NCBI RefSeq assembly: GCF_030730945.1
Contig: NZ_JAVAMS010000016.1
Coordinates: 1 to 8,741, forward strand
Length of the DNA stretch: 8,741 bases
From: Aurantiacibacter poecillastricola
Lineage (GTDB): Bacteria; Pseudomonadota; Alphaproteobacteria; Sphingomonadales; Sphingomonadaceae
Direction: 5' to 3'
Both the position numbers and the translations under genes were made by a program. The notes below the pieces were generated by a model. That model searched no databases, was not told the origin of the DNA, and saw only the letters and a program-made list of their open reading frames with translations. Positions 1-6,281 of the stretch are shown piece by piece (position 1 is the first letter of the stretch; every line of letters begins with the position of its first letter).

Positions 1-84
1 TTTTCTTCCAGATGGATTTAAAGCGAAACCAGCGATGGCTCCGAAAGCCACTATGACTACAATGATGATGAAAATCGTTCCCAT
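1..84 (-). CDS. Small membrane protein, 3' end outside window
   Basis: Only the first 28 codons are in the window; the frame runs open through base 1. The ATG lies at 84-82, just 19 bases after the TAA of the nuclease-like gene upstream, with a GAGAG ribosome-binding sequence about 6 bases before it, so the two are probably one transcript. The visible protein begins MGTIFIIIVVIVAFGAIAG: a short start, then about 18 hydrophobic residues, then a polar FALNPSGRK stretch. This fits an N-terminal membrane anchor or an uncleaved signal; I see no clear cleavage site. The function is unknown. Position suggests a partner of the nuclease-like protein, but that is inference. It could also be an unrelated small protein. 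Confidence 0.5.
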   Translation of the reverse strand, partial: MGTIFIIIVVIVAFGAIAGFALNPSGRK

Positions 85-103
85 GTTGGCTCTCAGATTC
101 CCT

Positions 104-1378
104 TTATTCAAATATCAATTCTGAGCGGAAAAATCCGCTGATGATGAAGGTTGAAGATGGTCCATCCTTCTGGATTTCTATCGATCCAATCTCCTTTATC
201 CATCTGGCGGAATCGTCATATGTCGGCTCCGCAACCGTTGGCTGTTCACGCAGTTCAGAAATTGCATCATGCTTCACACCTTGGCGGACTATGACCCGTG
301 TGACGGGCTTCGAGCCGAGGGGAATAGGCCTTGGCAAGTCGATGTTGAGTTCACGACCTAGATAACCTTCGTCGAACTTGGTCCGAAGCATCTCTGCCTG
401 TCCGAGTTCAGTACGCGCACGCGCATCTCGCTCTGCGACGACAGCTTCACGTCGTTTCTCAGCCTTCTTTGTTTTTCGTCGGACGGCGGTGACTGAATAG
501 CCCAACGGCGCTGCGGTTACTTCTGCTGTTGCCTCGAATCCCGCCAGCCTCAATGCCTTCGCGATCATCCCGCGTGTCGCTGCATCGTCCGCGTTTCTGA
601 TCTGGTCCGGCTTTACGATCAAAGGCTCGTCAGGCTCCGGATCAATGATCGTCAGCTTGCTCTTTTCGCGGCCATCAACTCCGATTGACAAGCCGCATAC
701 AAGACGCTGGCCGGTATGTCCTGGCGGGAAGATTACCGACAACTTTTGCGCCACTCCGCCGACTGGCGGTGGCCCTTTCCCTCCGAGTTGATTGCTACTG
801 TACCCAACGCCCGATTGCGTGCCCTTGCACTCCACTACATGCCAGACGCCGGACAAATCACGGGCAACGAAATCCGGCGTTTTGTTCGGGCCGCGCTTGG
901 CCGCGCGATGCTGCGTAGCGCCCGTTGATGCGGCAAAACGCTGCATGAAATATCGACCGTCGACAATCCTATCGAACCGCAGATTGTCGTTGAGCCAGAG
1001 CATTGGAAGGCCCATCCCGAAATCGTCACTGAGGATTGTCTTCTGGTGAGCGTCCAGATCCGCGAAGCTCTGCGTCAGTCGCAAATCAGGGTCTGCCGAG
1101 ATCGCCGCGAGATAACGCACCCAAGCCCAAAATTCGCTCAATGACACCCCAGTTGTAGCTATGGGCGTCGTCAAAAATCCGATCATCAGCAGTGCTGATG
1201 GGACATGAATATCAACGGTCTGAACACCGCTATGGAAGGTGCTCGGAAACGTTGGCAACGATCCCTTGCGCGGCCAAGTGGCCTTCTTGATGTCGATTGC
1301 CAAGGATCGGTTCATAGCCTCGAATGGGTTCCCAAAGTTTGCATTTCTTCCACCGGCACGAGGTTCGGCGAATTGCAC
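104..1378 (-). CDS. PD-(D/E)XK nuclease-like protein of unknown family
   Basis: A 424-residue soluble protein that I do not recognise as a named family. The one telling region is residues 168-187: PDF, then VVECKGTQ, giving D169, E183 and K185 with 14 residues between D and E. That is the D...ExK metal-binding pattern of restriction-endonuclease-fold (PD-(D/E)XK) enzymes, so DNA cleavage is the best guess. Residues 1-150 show no known domain; about 305-335 is charged, helix-prone sequence (RRKTKKAEKRREAVVAERD), possibly a coiled coil; the rest is unassigned. The annotated start is GTG at 1378 with no evident ribosome-binding site; ATG at 1315 (residue 22) is a real alternative. It is divergent from the recombinase pair and followed closely by a small membrane protein, a setting typical of cargo or defence genes on integrated elements. 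The nuclease-fold call is moderate; the biological role is inferred. Confidence 0.6.
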   Translation of the reverse strand: MQFAEPRAGGRNANFGNPFEAMNRSLAIDIKKATWPRKGSLPTFPSTFHSGVQTVDIHVPSALLMIGFLTTPIATTGVSLSEFWAWVRYLAAISADPDLRLTQSFADLDAHQKTILSDDFGMGLPMLWLNDNLRFDRIVDGRYFMQRFAASTGATQHRAAKRGPNKTPDFVARDLSGVWHVVECKGTQSGVGYSSNQLGGKGPPPVGGVAQKLSVIFPPGHTGQRLVCGLSIGVDGREKSKLTIIDPEPDEPLIVKPDQIRNADDAATRGMIAKALRLAGFEATAEVTAAPLGYSVTAVRRKTKKAEKRREAVVAERDARARTELGQAEMLRTKFDEGYLGRELNIDLPRPIPLGSKPVTRVIVRQGVKHDAISELREQPTVAEPTYDDSARWIKEIGSIEIQKDGPSSTFIISGFFRSELIFE

Positions 1379-1585
1379 AGTCTTGATGGCTATCTGCTAC
1401 AAATAGGTCAATTCTGTCCGAGTTTTCGAACTCACGCGGCCTATCCATCACGCGCCGGATCGGCTACAAAATCCACGTGAAACCAAGGCCTTTGTCATCG
1501 GTAATCGGGCGGGGAAGTGGTCGATCACATCGGTCCAAATAGGGAACAACTTCGCGCACACCGTACGCAGCGGTAGCTGCATGGA

Positions 1586-2830
1586 ATGGCAAAAAGGCAC
1601 GAAGAAACAGAAGCATCGCAAGTCCGAAAGGCTGAGCAATCAGGTGGTAGCCAAGGCACAGCAGTATCCCGCCGCAGGCAGTCCCATCGTCTCAAACTGA
1701 CCGGCTATGTTGCGCGGCGAAAGTCTCTTCCGGTCGGCATCACATGGGATACAGAGCTTCCCGGCTTCGGACTTCGCAAGCGCAAGTCGGGACATCTCAC
1801 GTGGATCGTAAAGCACAGGCCGCGAGGCGTGCAGCGAATGGTGACGCTGGGAAGCGCGGGAGTGGCGGCAGGTGCGCTGGGCGCTCCCGCCGCGCGCGCT
1901 GCCGCGCGCAGATTGCTCATCAAGGCGACGCTTGCCGATCTGCCGACTGCTCCGGAGAAGCTTAAGGCTCCACTCTTTGCAGAATTCGCGGAGGAGTTCT
2001 GGCTCGACTATTCACCGCATTGGAAGCCTTCCACGCGCGATGCATCTCGGGCTTACATCGACAAACGGCTGATACCACGGTTTGGGGCACTTTCGGTCGA
2101 TGCGATTGAACGGGCTGACATCAATCGCTGGCGAGACAGCATGGCTGACGTGGGAGGAGCCTTCAATCGTAGCATTCCGGTCCTGTCGGTTATGATGCAA
2201 TATGCCGAGAAGCTCGGCTATCGCGAGAAGAACACAAACCCGTGTCGCGGTGTCTCTCGTTTCAAGCGGGACCTGCCGGAACGCTATCTGTCCGCCGATG
2301 AATATCGAAGGCTCGGCAAGGTGCTGGCAGAGCACTATGGTGCCAATGCGTTCGTGGTCCCAGCTTTGCTGTTGCTGATCTATACCGGTGCACGGGTTTC
2401 AGAGATTGCAACCCTGCGCTGGCGCTACGTCCAATTCCCGCGCCTTGCGTTGCCTGACAGCAAAACCGGGCCGAAGACGATCTACCTCAATCCGCAGGCA
2501 ATTGCGGTGCTCGATGCTCTGCAACGGCGCGGAGACGATCAACTCGTCTTCCCGGCAATGTATCGCGAAGTGCCGATCAATTTGGGCCAGCACTGGGAGA
2601 AGATCAGGCGCAAGGCGGCCTTGCCCGATGTGCGCCTGCACGACTTGCGGCACACCTTCGCCTCGGTGGCCATCGCGAAAGGCATACCGCTTGCGACTAT
2701 CGGCAAGCTGCTCGGTCACGCGCTTCCTGAAACGACGGCGCGATACGCGCACCTCGCGGACGAGGTGATTTCCGAAAGCGCCGACCGCATCTGTTCCAGC
2801 CTTGCAAACTCAATGGGCATGACCGCATGA
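1586..2830 (+). CDS. Tyrosine recombinase (integrase), first of a tandem pair
   Basis: A site-specific DNA recombinase that cuts and rejoins DNA through a phosphotyrosine link, probably inserting and excising the element. Three parts are visible: an arm-binding DUF4102-like segment at about 37-90 (WDTELPGFGLR), a core-binding helical domain at about 128-225, and a catalytic domain from about 232. All catalytic residues are present: R270 (TGARVSEI), K293 (DSKTG), H352 and R355 (HDLRH), H378 (LLGH) and Y387 (TTARYAHL). At 414 residues it is normal for P4-type integrases. ATG 1586 is the first ATG after an in-frame TAG at 1574, but it has only a weak ribosome-binding sequence. Residues 1-36 are polar and outside the usual domain, so the true start may be later. 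An Ala/Arg-rich linker at about 93-110 is coded by GC repeats. Its stop overlaps the next start by 4 bases, implying translational coupling. Confidence 0.93.
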   Translation: MAKRHEETEASQVRKAEQSGGSQGTAVSRRRQSHRLKLTGYVARRKSLPVGITWDTELPGFGLRKRKSGHLTWIVKHRPRGVQRMVTLGSAGVAAGALGAPAARAAARRLLIKATLADLPTAPEKLKAPLFAEFAEEFWLDYSPHWKPSTRDASRAYIDKRLIPRFGALSVDAIERADINRWRDSMADVGGAFNRSIPVLSVMMQYAEKLGYREKNTNPCRGVSRFKRDLPERYLSADEYRRLGKVLAEHYGANAFVVPALLLLIYTGARVSEIATLRWRYVQFPRLALPDSKTGPKTIYLNPQAIAVLDALQRRGDDQLVFPAMYREVPINLGQHWEKIRRKAALPDVRLHDLRHTFASVAIAKGIPLATIGKLLGHALPETTARYAHLADEVISESADRICSSLANSMGMTA

Positions 2831-4056
2831 CCAGCTATGACCTCAAGCGCATTCTTGCCGAGGAGCTGGCGCGCATCGTTCCGGGCGATGCCGGAAAGCG
2901 CCGCACGAGGTTCGACTACGTCCTTCCCGGATTTGGTGAGCGTATCCATCCATCAGGCAGGAAGAGTTACGTTCTTCAGCGCACGATGGGCGGCAAGCAA
3001 AGGCTCATCACTATAGGCGATGCTGCAATTCTGACCGAGCGGATCGCTAAGGATGTTGCGCGTCGCCTCATCTTGAGGATCGAACTGGGCCAGAACCCGG
3101 CAGACAGGAAACAACGCGGCAAGAAGACACCGACCTATGCATCCTTTCTTCGGCATTATTGGGAGGTGGCGGCTCCAACCTGGAAGCCATCCACTCTTGA
3201 GATTCATGACATCTACCGGCGAACGCACTTGGAACATGCGTTCGCCGGAAAGTTCATCGACGAGATCAGCCATGCTGATGCGGTGCGCTGGCATGCAATG
3301 CTGACGCGCTCGGCAGGGCCGGGCGCGGCCAACCGCGCTATGGAAATCCTAAAAGCGATGTTCGGTAAGGCGGAGGCATGGGGCTATCTCCCGGACCATT
3401 CAAATCCCTTTCGTGGCGTGAAGCGCAACAAGGGGCGGAAGATCGAGCGCTTTCTGAGCCAAGCCGAAATGGCCCGCCTCGGGGCCGCACTTGCGCGGCA
3501 TCGCGCCACCAAACCGAACGAGGTCGCGGTAATTTCGCTTCTCGCTTTGACAGGATGTCGGCGCGGCGAAATCCTCGACCTCACTTGGGGCGAGGTTCAA
3601 GGGCGCAAACTTAAGCTGATCGATTCAAAGACGGGGCCGCGTATCGTCTGGCTTGGTAAGGAGGCGAGGGGGCTACTAGATGGCTTGCCGCGCGGGAAGA
3701 AAGACCAGCAGGTCTTCCACTTCGATCTGCTGCCTGTCTCCGCCATCGAGGGGTTCTGGCGCATTCTGAGGGTCGAAGCGGGCATCGAGGATGTCAGATT
3801 GCACGACCTGCGGCACAACTATGCAAGTCTTGCCGCTCGTTCGTCCGAGACGTTGCCGATAATTGGAAATTTGCTTGGGCATAGACAGGTCCGAACGACC
3901 GCTCGGTACTCGCACCTTGACGATGCGACAATTCTCGCTGCTGCCTGTGTCGTTGGCGCAAATATTGAAACTCATTTCGCAAGATCAGGTGGTTTCGCAG
4001 CAGTACATTCTTTGATCGTTGCGAGAATCAGTGGTCATGCAGCTGGCTCCGCTTGA
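2827..4056 (+). CDS. Tyrosine recombinase (integrase), second of a tandem pair
   Basis: A second complete tyrosine recombinase of 409 residues, in an operon with the first through an ATGA overlap. It has a shortened arm-binding-like N-terminus at about 28-90 (LPGFGERIHPSGRKSYVLQ), a core-binding domain at about 100-200, and a catalytic domain with R245 (LTGCRRGEI), K268 (DSKTG), H326 and R329 (LHDLRH), H352 (LLGH) and Y361 (TTARYSHLDD). It shares the layout and short motifs of its neighbour (WKPST, NPxRGV) but differs over most positions, so it is an old paralogue and not a recent copy. After the tyrosine it carries about 48 residues; the last 25 or so look unlike a normal integrase tail and run 22 bases into the convergent acetyltransferase gene. 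The two proteins may act together, as in other multi-recombinase elements, or recognise different sites. Confidence 0.93.
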   Translation: MTSYDLKRILAEELARIVPGDAGKRRTRFDYVLPGFGERIHPSGRKSYVLQRTMGGKQRLITIGDAAILTERIAKDVARRLILRIELGQNPADRKQRGKKTPTYASFLRHYWEVAAPTWKPSTLEIHDIYRRTHLEHAFAGKFIDEISHADAVRWHAMLTRSAGPGAANRAMEILKAMFGKAEAWGYLPDHSNPFRGVKRNKGRKIERFLSQAEMARLGAALARHRATKPNEVAVISLLALTGCRRGEILDLTWGEVQGRKLKLIDSKTGPRIVWLGKEARGLLDGLPRGKKDQQVFHFDLLPVSAIEGFWRILRVEAGIEDVRLHDLRHNYASLAARSSETLPIIGNLLGHRQVRTTARYSHLDDATILAAACVVGANIETHFARSGGFAAVHSLIVARISGHAAGSA

Positions 4057-4538
4057 CGTTCCATCAGCAGGCACCTTCCCCATTCCGTCGTTTTCTCCGC
4101 TTTGGATCGAAAGCCAGCCTTCTCATAAGCGCGAATTGCGCGCAGATTGGAGGGATGAGGATCGGTGCCGACGACGGGTACCCCATTTGCAAGTAGCCGA
4201 TCTACGTGAGCTTTTATGAATGCTGAGCCGTGACCGCAGCCGAGCATTTCCGGTATCCCGATGAACTGATCGATACCGCGCGATCTCGGCGGCAGATCGC
4301 GAAAATGATGACCGGGCCAAGCATGGGGATCGTAATCTTGAATGAACGCGAATGGAGTGGAACGATAGGAGACGATCCACATTGCGATGTCAGGATCATC
4401 TAACTCGTCTTCGCCGATCGGATCCGCCGGCTCTCCGTCTGCTTCGATCCACCATTCCTTGACTGCGGGCGTTTTTATCCAACTTTCGATCAAAGGGAGA
4501 TCGCCATTGGACACCGGTCGAAAATCATATACCGACAA
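4035..4538 (-). CDS. GNAT acetyltransferase, AAC(6')-Ib-like
   Basis: A 167-residue cytoplasmic acetyltransferase that would move an acetyl group from acetyl-CoA to an amine. It resembles the AAC(6')-Ib aminoglycoside acetyltransferase group along its length: an N-terminal DLPLIESWI...VKEWW segment (13-30), RGIDQ at 87-91, the CoA-binding turn at 99-105 (LGCGHGS) and the block at 125-143 (TDPHPSNLRAIRAYEKAGF). Length is normal for that family. Many chromosomal relatives of this type have unknown substrates, so drug resistance cannot be claimed. The TTG start at 4538 is chosen because an in-frame TAG lies at 4556-4554 and GAGG sits 8 bases before the TTG. It is convergent with the second recombinase and their ends overlap by 22 bases. 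It may be chromosomal DNA at the element's edge, or cargo. Confidence 0.85.
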   Translation of the reverse strand: MSVYDFRPVSNGDLPLIESWIKTPAVKEWWIEADGEPADPIGEDELDDPDIAMWIVSYRSTPFAFIQDYDPHAWPGHHFRDLPPRSRGIDQFIGIPEMLGCGHGSAFIKAHVDRLLANGVPVVGTDPHPSNLRAIRAYEKAGFRSKAEKTTEWGRCLLMERQAEPAA

Positions 4539-4546
4539 GACCCTGA

Positions 4547-4550
4547 CCTC
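4547..4550 (-). promoter_or_regulatory. Ribosome-binding site of the acetyltransferase gene
   Basis: GAGG on the minus strand, 8 bases before the TTG at 4538. The in-frame TAG just upstream leaves no other start nearby, so this site supports TTG as the initiation codon. Confidence 0.45.
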
Positions 4551-4634
4551 GCGCTACTTTCCATTGATAGCCGCTACTAGAAGTAGCAGCGTTATCTGTG
4601 AATGGCTTCGATGAGGATCGATCATTGCCGGTTT

Positions 4635-4665
4635 GCTCTTGGCCAGGCGCTTGGCCAACAAGAGC
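4635..4665. repeat. Inverted repeat able to form a hairpin
   Basis: GCTCTTG (4635-4641) pairs with CAAGAGC (4659-4665). Inside it, GCCA pairs with TGGC around a 6-base loop, with a 3-base CAA bulge on the right arm. There is no run of T on either side, so it is not a textbook intrinsic terminator. It lies between the protein-like frame ending at 4769 and the acetyltransferase gene, both on the minus strand, and could weaken readthrough or bind a protein. Confidence 0.4.
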
Positions 4666-4768
4666 GATTGGTAAAACTGGTCCGTTATGAGGCACAGGCC
4701 ATGGAGCCGGGCTAAGAGCACGGAACGAGGCGAGCAGACACCTTCCTCGGACTAAATCAGTTGCCAAG

Positions 4769-5125
4769 CTAGTTCGAACATTGTTCGGGATACTCATGCC
4801 CGCCGTGCCGGCGGATATCCACTGTCGTCTGTTCCCGCTCCAACAGGCAAGCATTCACGCGGTTCAGGGCCTCTTCGGTGCTGACCTCCGCACGGTCAGT
4901 GTAATCGCGCAAGATAAGCAGGTAGTTGCCATAGCCCGCTGCCTGATCGAGCGACGTCACAGCCACCACCTTGTGCTCACCGCAAGGTTCGATCAGTGCC
5001 GTCGGAGGATCGGAGACATCGCGCCTGTCGCCGAGGTGAAATCGCGTGCCCACCCGGCTGTAGCGGCGTCCGTCTGCCGAGATGCGCGAGCGAAAAACGG
5101 CTCCTCTGAGCTTGAAGATTCCGGC
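4769..5125 (-). pseudogene. Protein-like frame without a normal start; possible gene remnant
   Basis: An open minus-strand frame of 118 codons between TGA at 5128-5126 and TAG at 4771-4769. The translation looks like real protein, with balanced composition and alternating hydrophobic stretches such as EPCGEHKVVAVTSLDQAAG and NYLLILRDYTDRAEVST, followed by a polar RRHGGHEYPEQCSN tail. I do not recognise the family. There is no ATG anywhere in the frame. The only common alternative start is GTG at 5053, which has no ribosome-binding site and would drop the protein-like segment FKLRGAVFRSRISADGRRYS just before it. A rare ATC start at 5119, a frameshift further upstream, or decay of the 5' end would each explain this. 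Overlapping plus-strand and other minus-strand frames in the same place look worse (Arg/Ser-rich). Confidence 0.4.
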
Positions 5126-5243
5126 TCAAATCCGCACAGAATGATCTCTAGTGCGGCGGTAGCAAGGCTGAGCAAAATAGGGCAAACCTCATCTTCGAGC
5201 AGAAGACGAGGGCATTGCAATGACATTGTGAACTGACGATGGG

Positions 5244-5259
5244 TTCGCTCATGAACGAA
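5244..5259. promoter_or_regulatory. Near-palindrome, possible operator
   Basis: TTCGCTCATGAACGAA is symmetric at 14 of its 16 bases, centred on TCATGA. It lies about 110 bases before the ATG of the lactonase-like gene. The size and symmetry fit a binding site for a dimeric repressor or activator, but no regulator gene is in the window, so the role is a guess. Confidence 0.3.
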
Positions 5260-5294
5260 GTATGGCTCAGACCGGCTGCTGGAATCGAAGAGAG

Positions 5295-5310
5295 GTCGAG
5301 ATGCATCGAC
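5295..5310. promoter_or_regulatory. GTCGA-N6-TCGAC dyad, possible operator
   Basis: Two 5-base half-sites, GTCGA and TCGAC, separated by GATGCA, about 60 bases before the ATG at 5370. The left arm is also part of AGGTCGAGA (5293-5301), which has an inverted copy at 5347-5355 followed by TTTT, so a long stem of 9 pairs with a 45-base loop is also possible. Either could control the gene downstream. Confidence 0.3.
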
Positions 5311-5369
5311 TCCCGCCCTTGTCGGTAGCAGGCATTGCCCGCCCCCTCTCGACCTTTTAGCGTTTGGCC

Positions 5370-6077
5370 ATGATCTCGAATCGTTGCTTGCTTCAACACC
5401 CAAGAATCCATCGATTGGATGTCGGAGAAGTGGCGCTCCCGGAATGGCATCCGAGAGCTTCCGATAAGGTTGCCCGAATATTTGCGTACGCAATCGAACA
5501 TCCCGACGGGATCTTTCTCTTCGATTGCGGGTGCGCAGATGACAATCCCGTAATCAACGATCTGTATCGCCCTCAGATTCGTCCACTCACGTCATTGTTG
5601 GCAGAGGTAAGGCTGTCGATCGCGGACGTACGAGCCGTGGTTCTGAGCCATCTGCATTTCGACCATTGCGGCCAACTTCGCCTCTTTCGAGGGTCGCCAA
5701 CCTACGTCCAACGGGCAGAGGTCATTGCCGCCGAAAAGCCTGGCTACACCGTTCCGGATTGGGCGGACATACCGAAGAACGATGCTAGAATCGTAGACGG
5801 TGACGAATGGATTGCAGACGGACTTGAACTGGTCTCCACCCCCGGACATACGCCGGGTCATCAAAGCCTGATCGTGCGAGGTGGTGGGCAAACGACGATC
5901 GTTGGCGGTCAATGCAGTTATTGCGCCAAAGCTTTCTTTTCATCCGTTGTCGAACCCGACAACCTGTTTGAACCGCGCTCGGCTTCAGATGCAGCGCAAT
6001 CGATCGAAAAGCTTCGGAGCTACGATCCCGATCGGATTTTGTTGGCTCACGATGAAGTCGAAACATCACAGGGGTGA
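5370..6077 (+). CDS. Metallo-beta-lactamase-fold hydrolase, AHL-lactonase-like
   Basis: A 235-residue metal-dependent hydrolase. The short size and layout (RIHRLDVGEVALPEW, then IFLFDCG) match the N-acyl-homoserine lactonase group, which opens lactone rings of quorum signals; other lactones or esters are possible substrates. Metal-site motifs are HLHFDH at 94-99, TPGHTPGH at 157-164 and the final LLAHD with H227. The bridging Asp normally found before the last His (GD motif) is Gln here (VGGQCSY, Q181), which may change metal loading or activity. ATG 5370 is preferred over TTG 5364 two codons earlier; neither has a strong ribosome-binding site, and an in-frame TAG at 5358 excludes longer starts. 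No signal peptide, so cytoplasmic. It is transcribed alone and convergent with the epimerase-like gene. The fold is certain; the substrate is inferred. Confidence 0.88.
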   Translation: MISNRCLLQHPRIHRLDVGEVALPEWHPRASDKVARIFAYAIEHPDGIFLFDCGCADDNPVINDLYRPQIRPLTSLLAEVRLSIADVRAVVLSHLHFDHCGQLRLFRGSPTYVQRAEVIAAEKPGYTVPDWADIPKNDARIVDGDEWIADGLELVSTPGHTPGHQSLIVRGGGQTTIVGGQCSYCAKAFFSSVVEPDNLFEPRSASDAAQSIEKLRSYDPDRILLAHDEVETSQG

Positions 6078-6281
6078 GCTGAACTGACGGATGCAAAGTC
6101 GTTTGCCTGAAGCAATCCAATCGCGACAGCAGCCACGGCCAGTCGATTGCTGCAATTTTACACCAAAGCAATGCGCGTCTTCCAGCGTTAGCGCGCTGCT
6201 TTCCATCGAAAAAAACGTCGCCGAAGATGATCGAGTGAGGTTCTTCTCCAGTGATCTATTGACCCTAGCGCAAGAGAACGA

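Larger units (their letters stand above)
4539..4768. other. Probably non-coding gap with one hairpin
   Basis: No frame here has a convincing protein. The open minus-strand frame across 4525-4854 is rich in Ser, Pro and Gly with no motif. The only structure I see is the hairpin at 4635-4665. The promoter of the acetyltransferase gene would be expected in this gap, but I see no good -35/-10 pair. Confidence 0.4.
5127..5363. other. Upstream region of the lactonase-like gene
   Basis: No convincing gene. Several overlapping open frames cross this stretch on the minus strand, but their products are Ser/Arg/Cys-rich without motifs. It holds two short dyads (5244-5259 and 5295-5310) and a 9-base inverted repeat (5293-5301 with 5347-5355), so it is more likely regulatory DNA for the plus-strand gene starting at 5370. 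I could not pick out a confident promoter. Confidence 0.4.

Noticed and set aside
1383..1411. TTGACC at 1411-1406 with CATCAA 17 bases on, as a promoter for the nuclease-like gene
   Set aside because: The -10 matches only three of six bases, and the start would fall almost at the GTG.
1379..1585. tRNA or attachment site between the divergent nuclease and recombinase genes
   Set aside because: No tRNA arm motif or clear repeat pair found; the other element end is outside the window.
2399..2752. Minus-strand open frame of 117 codons inside the first recombinase
   Set aside because: It mirrors a gene with a full catalytic set; its own product has no recognisable feature.
4781..5236. Plus-strand open frame of 151 codons
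   Set aside because: Composition is Arg/Ser/His-rich without motifs, and it lies opposite a more protein-like minus-strand frame.
4993..5493. Minus-strand open frame of 166 codons
   Set aside because: Ser/Arg/Pro-rich product that overlaps both the lactonase-like gene and the better frame at 4769-5125; no ribosome-binding site.
5229..6089. TGAACTGACG repeated on both sides of the lactonase-like gene (5229-5238, 6080-6089)
   Set aside because: A 10-base match is expected many times by chance in a window this long, and no insertion features accompany it.
6183..6198. CAGCG-TTAGCG-CGCTG stem between the convergent lactonase-like and epimerase-like genes
   Set aside because: Only five pairs with no T-run, too weak to call a terminator.
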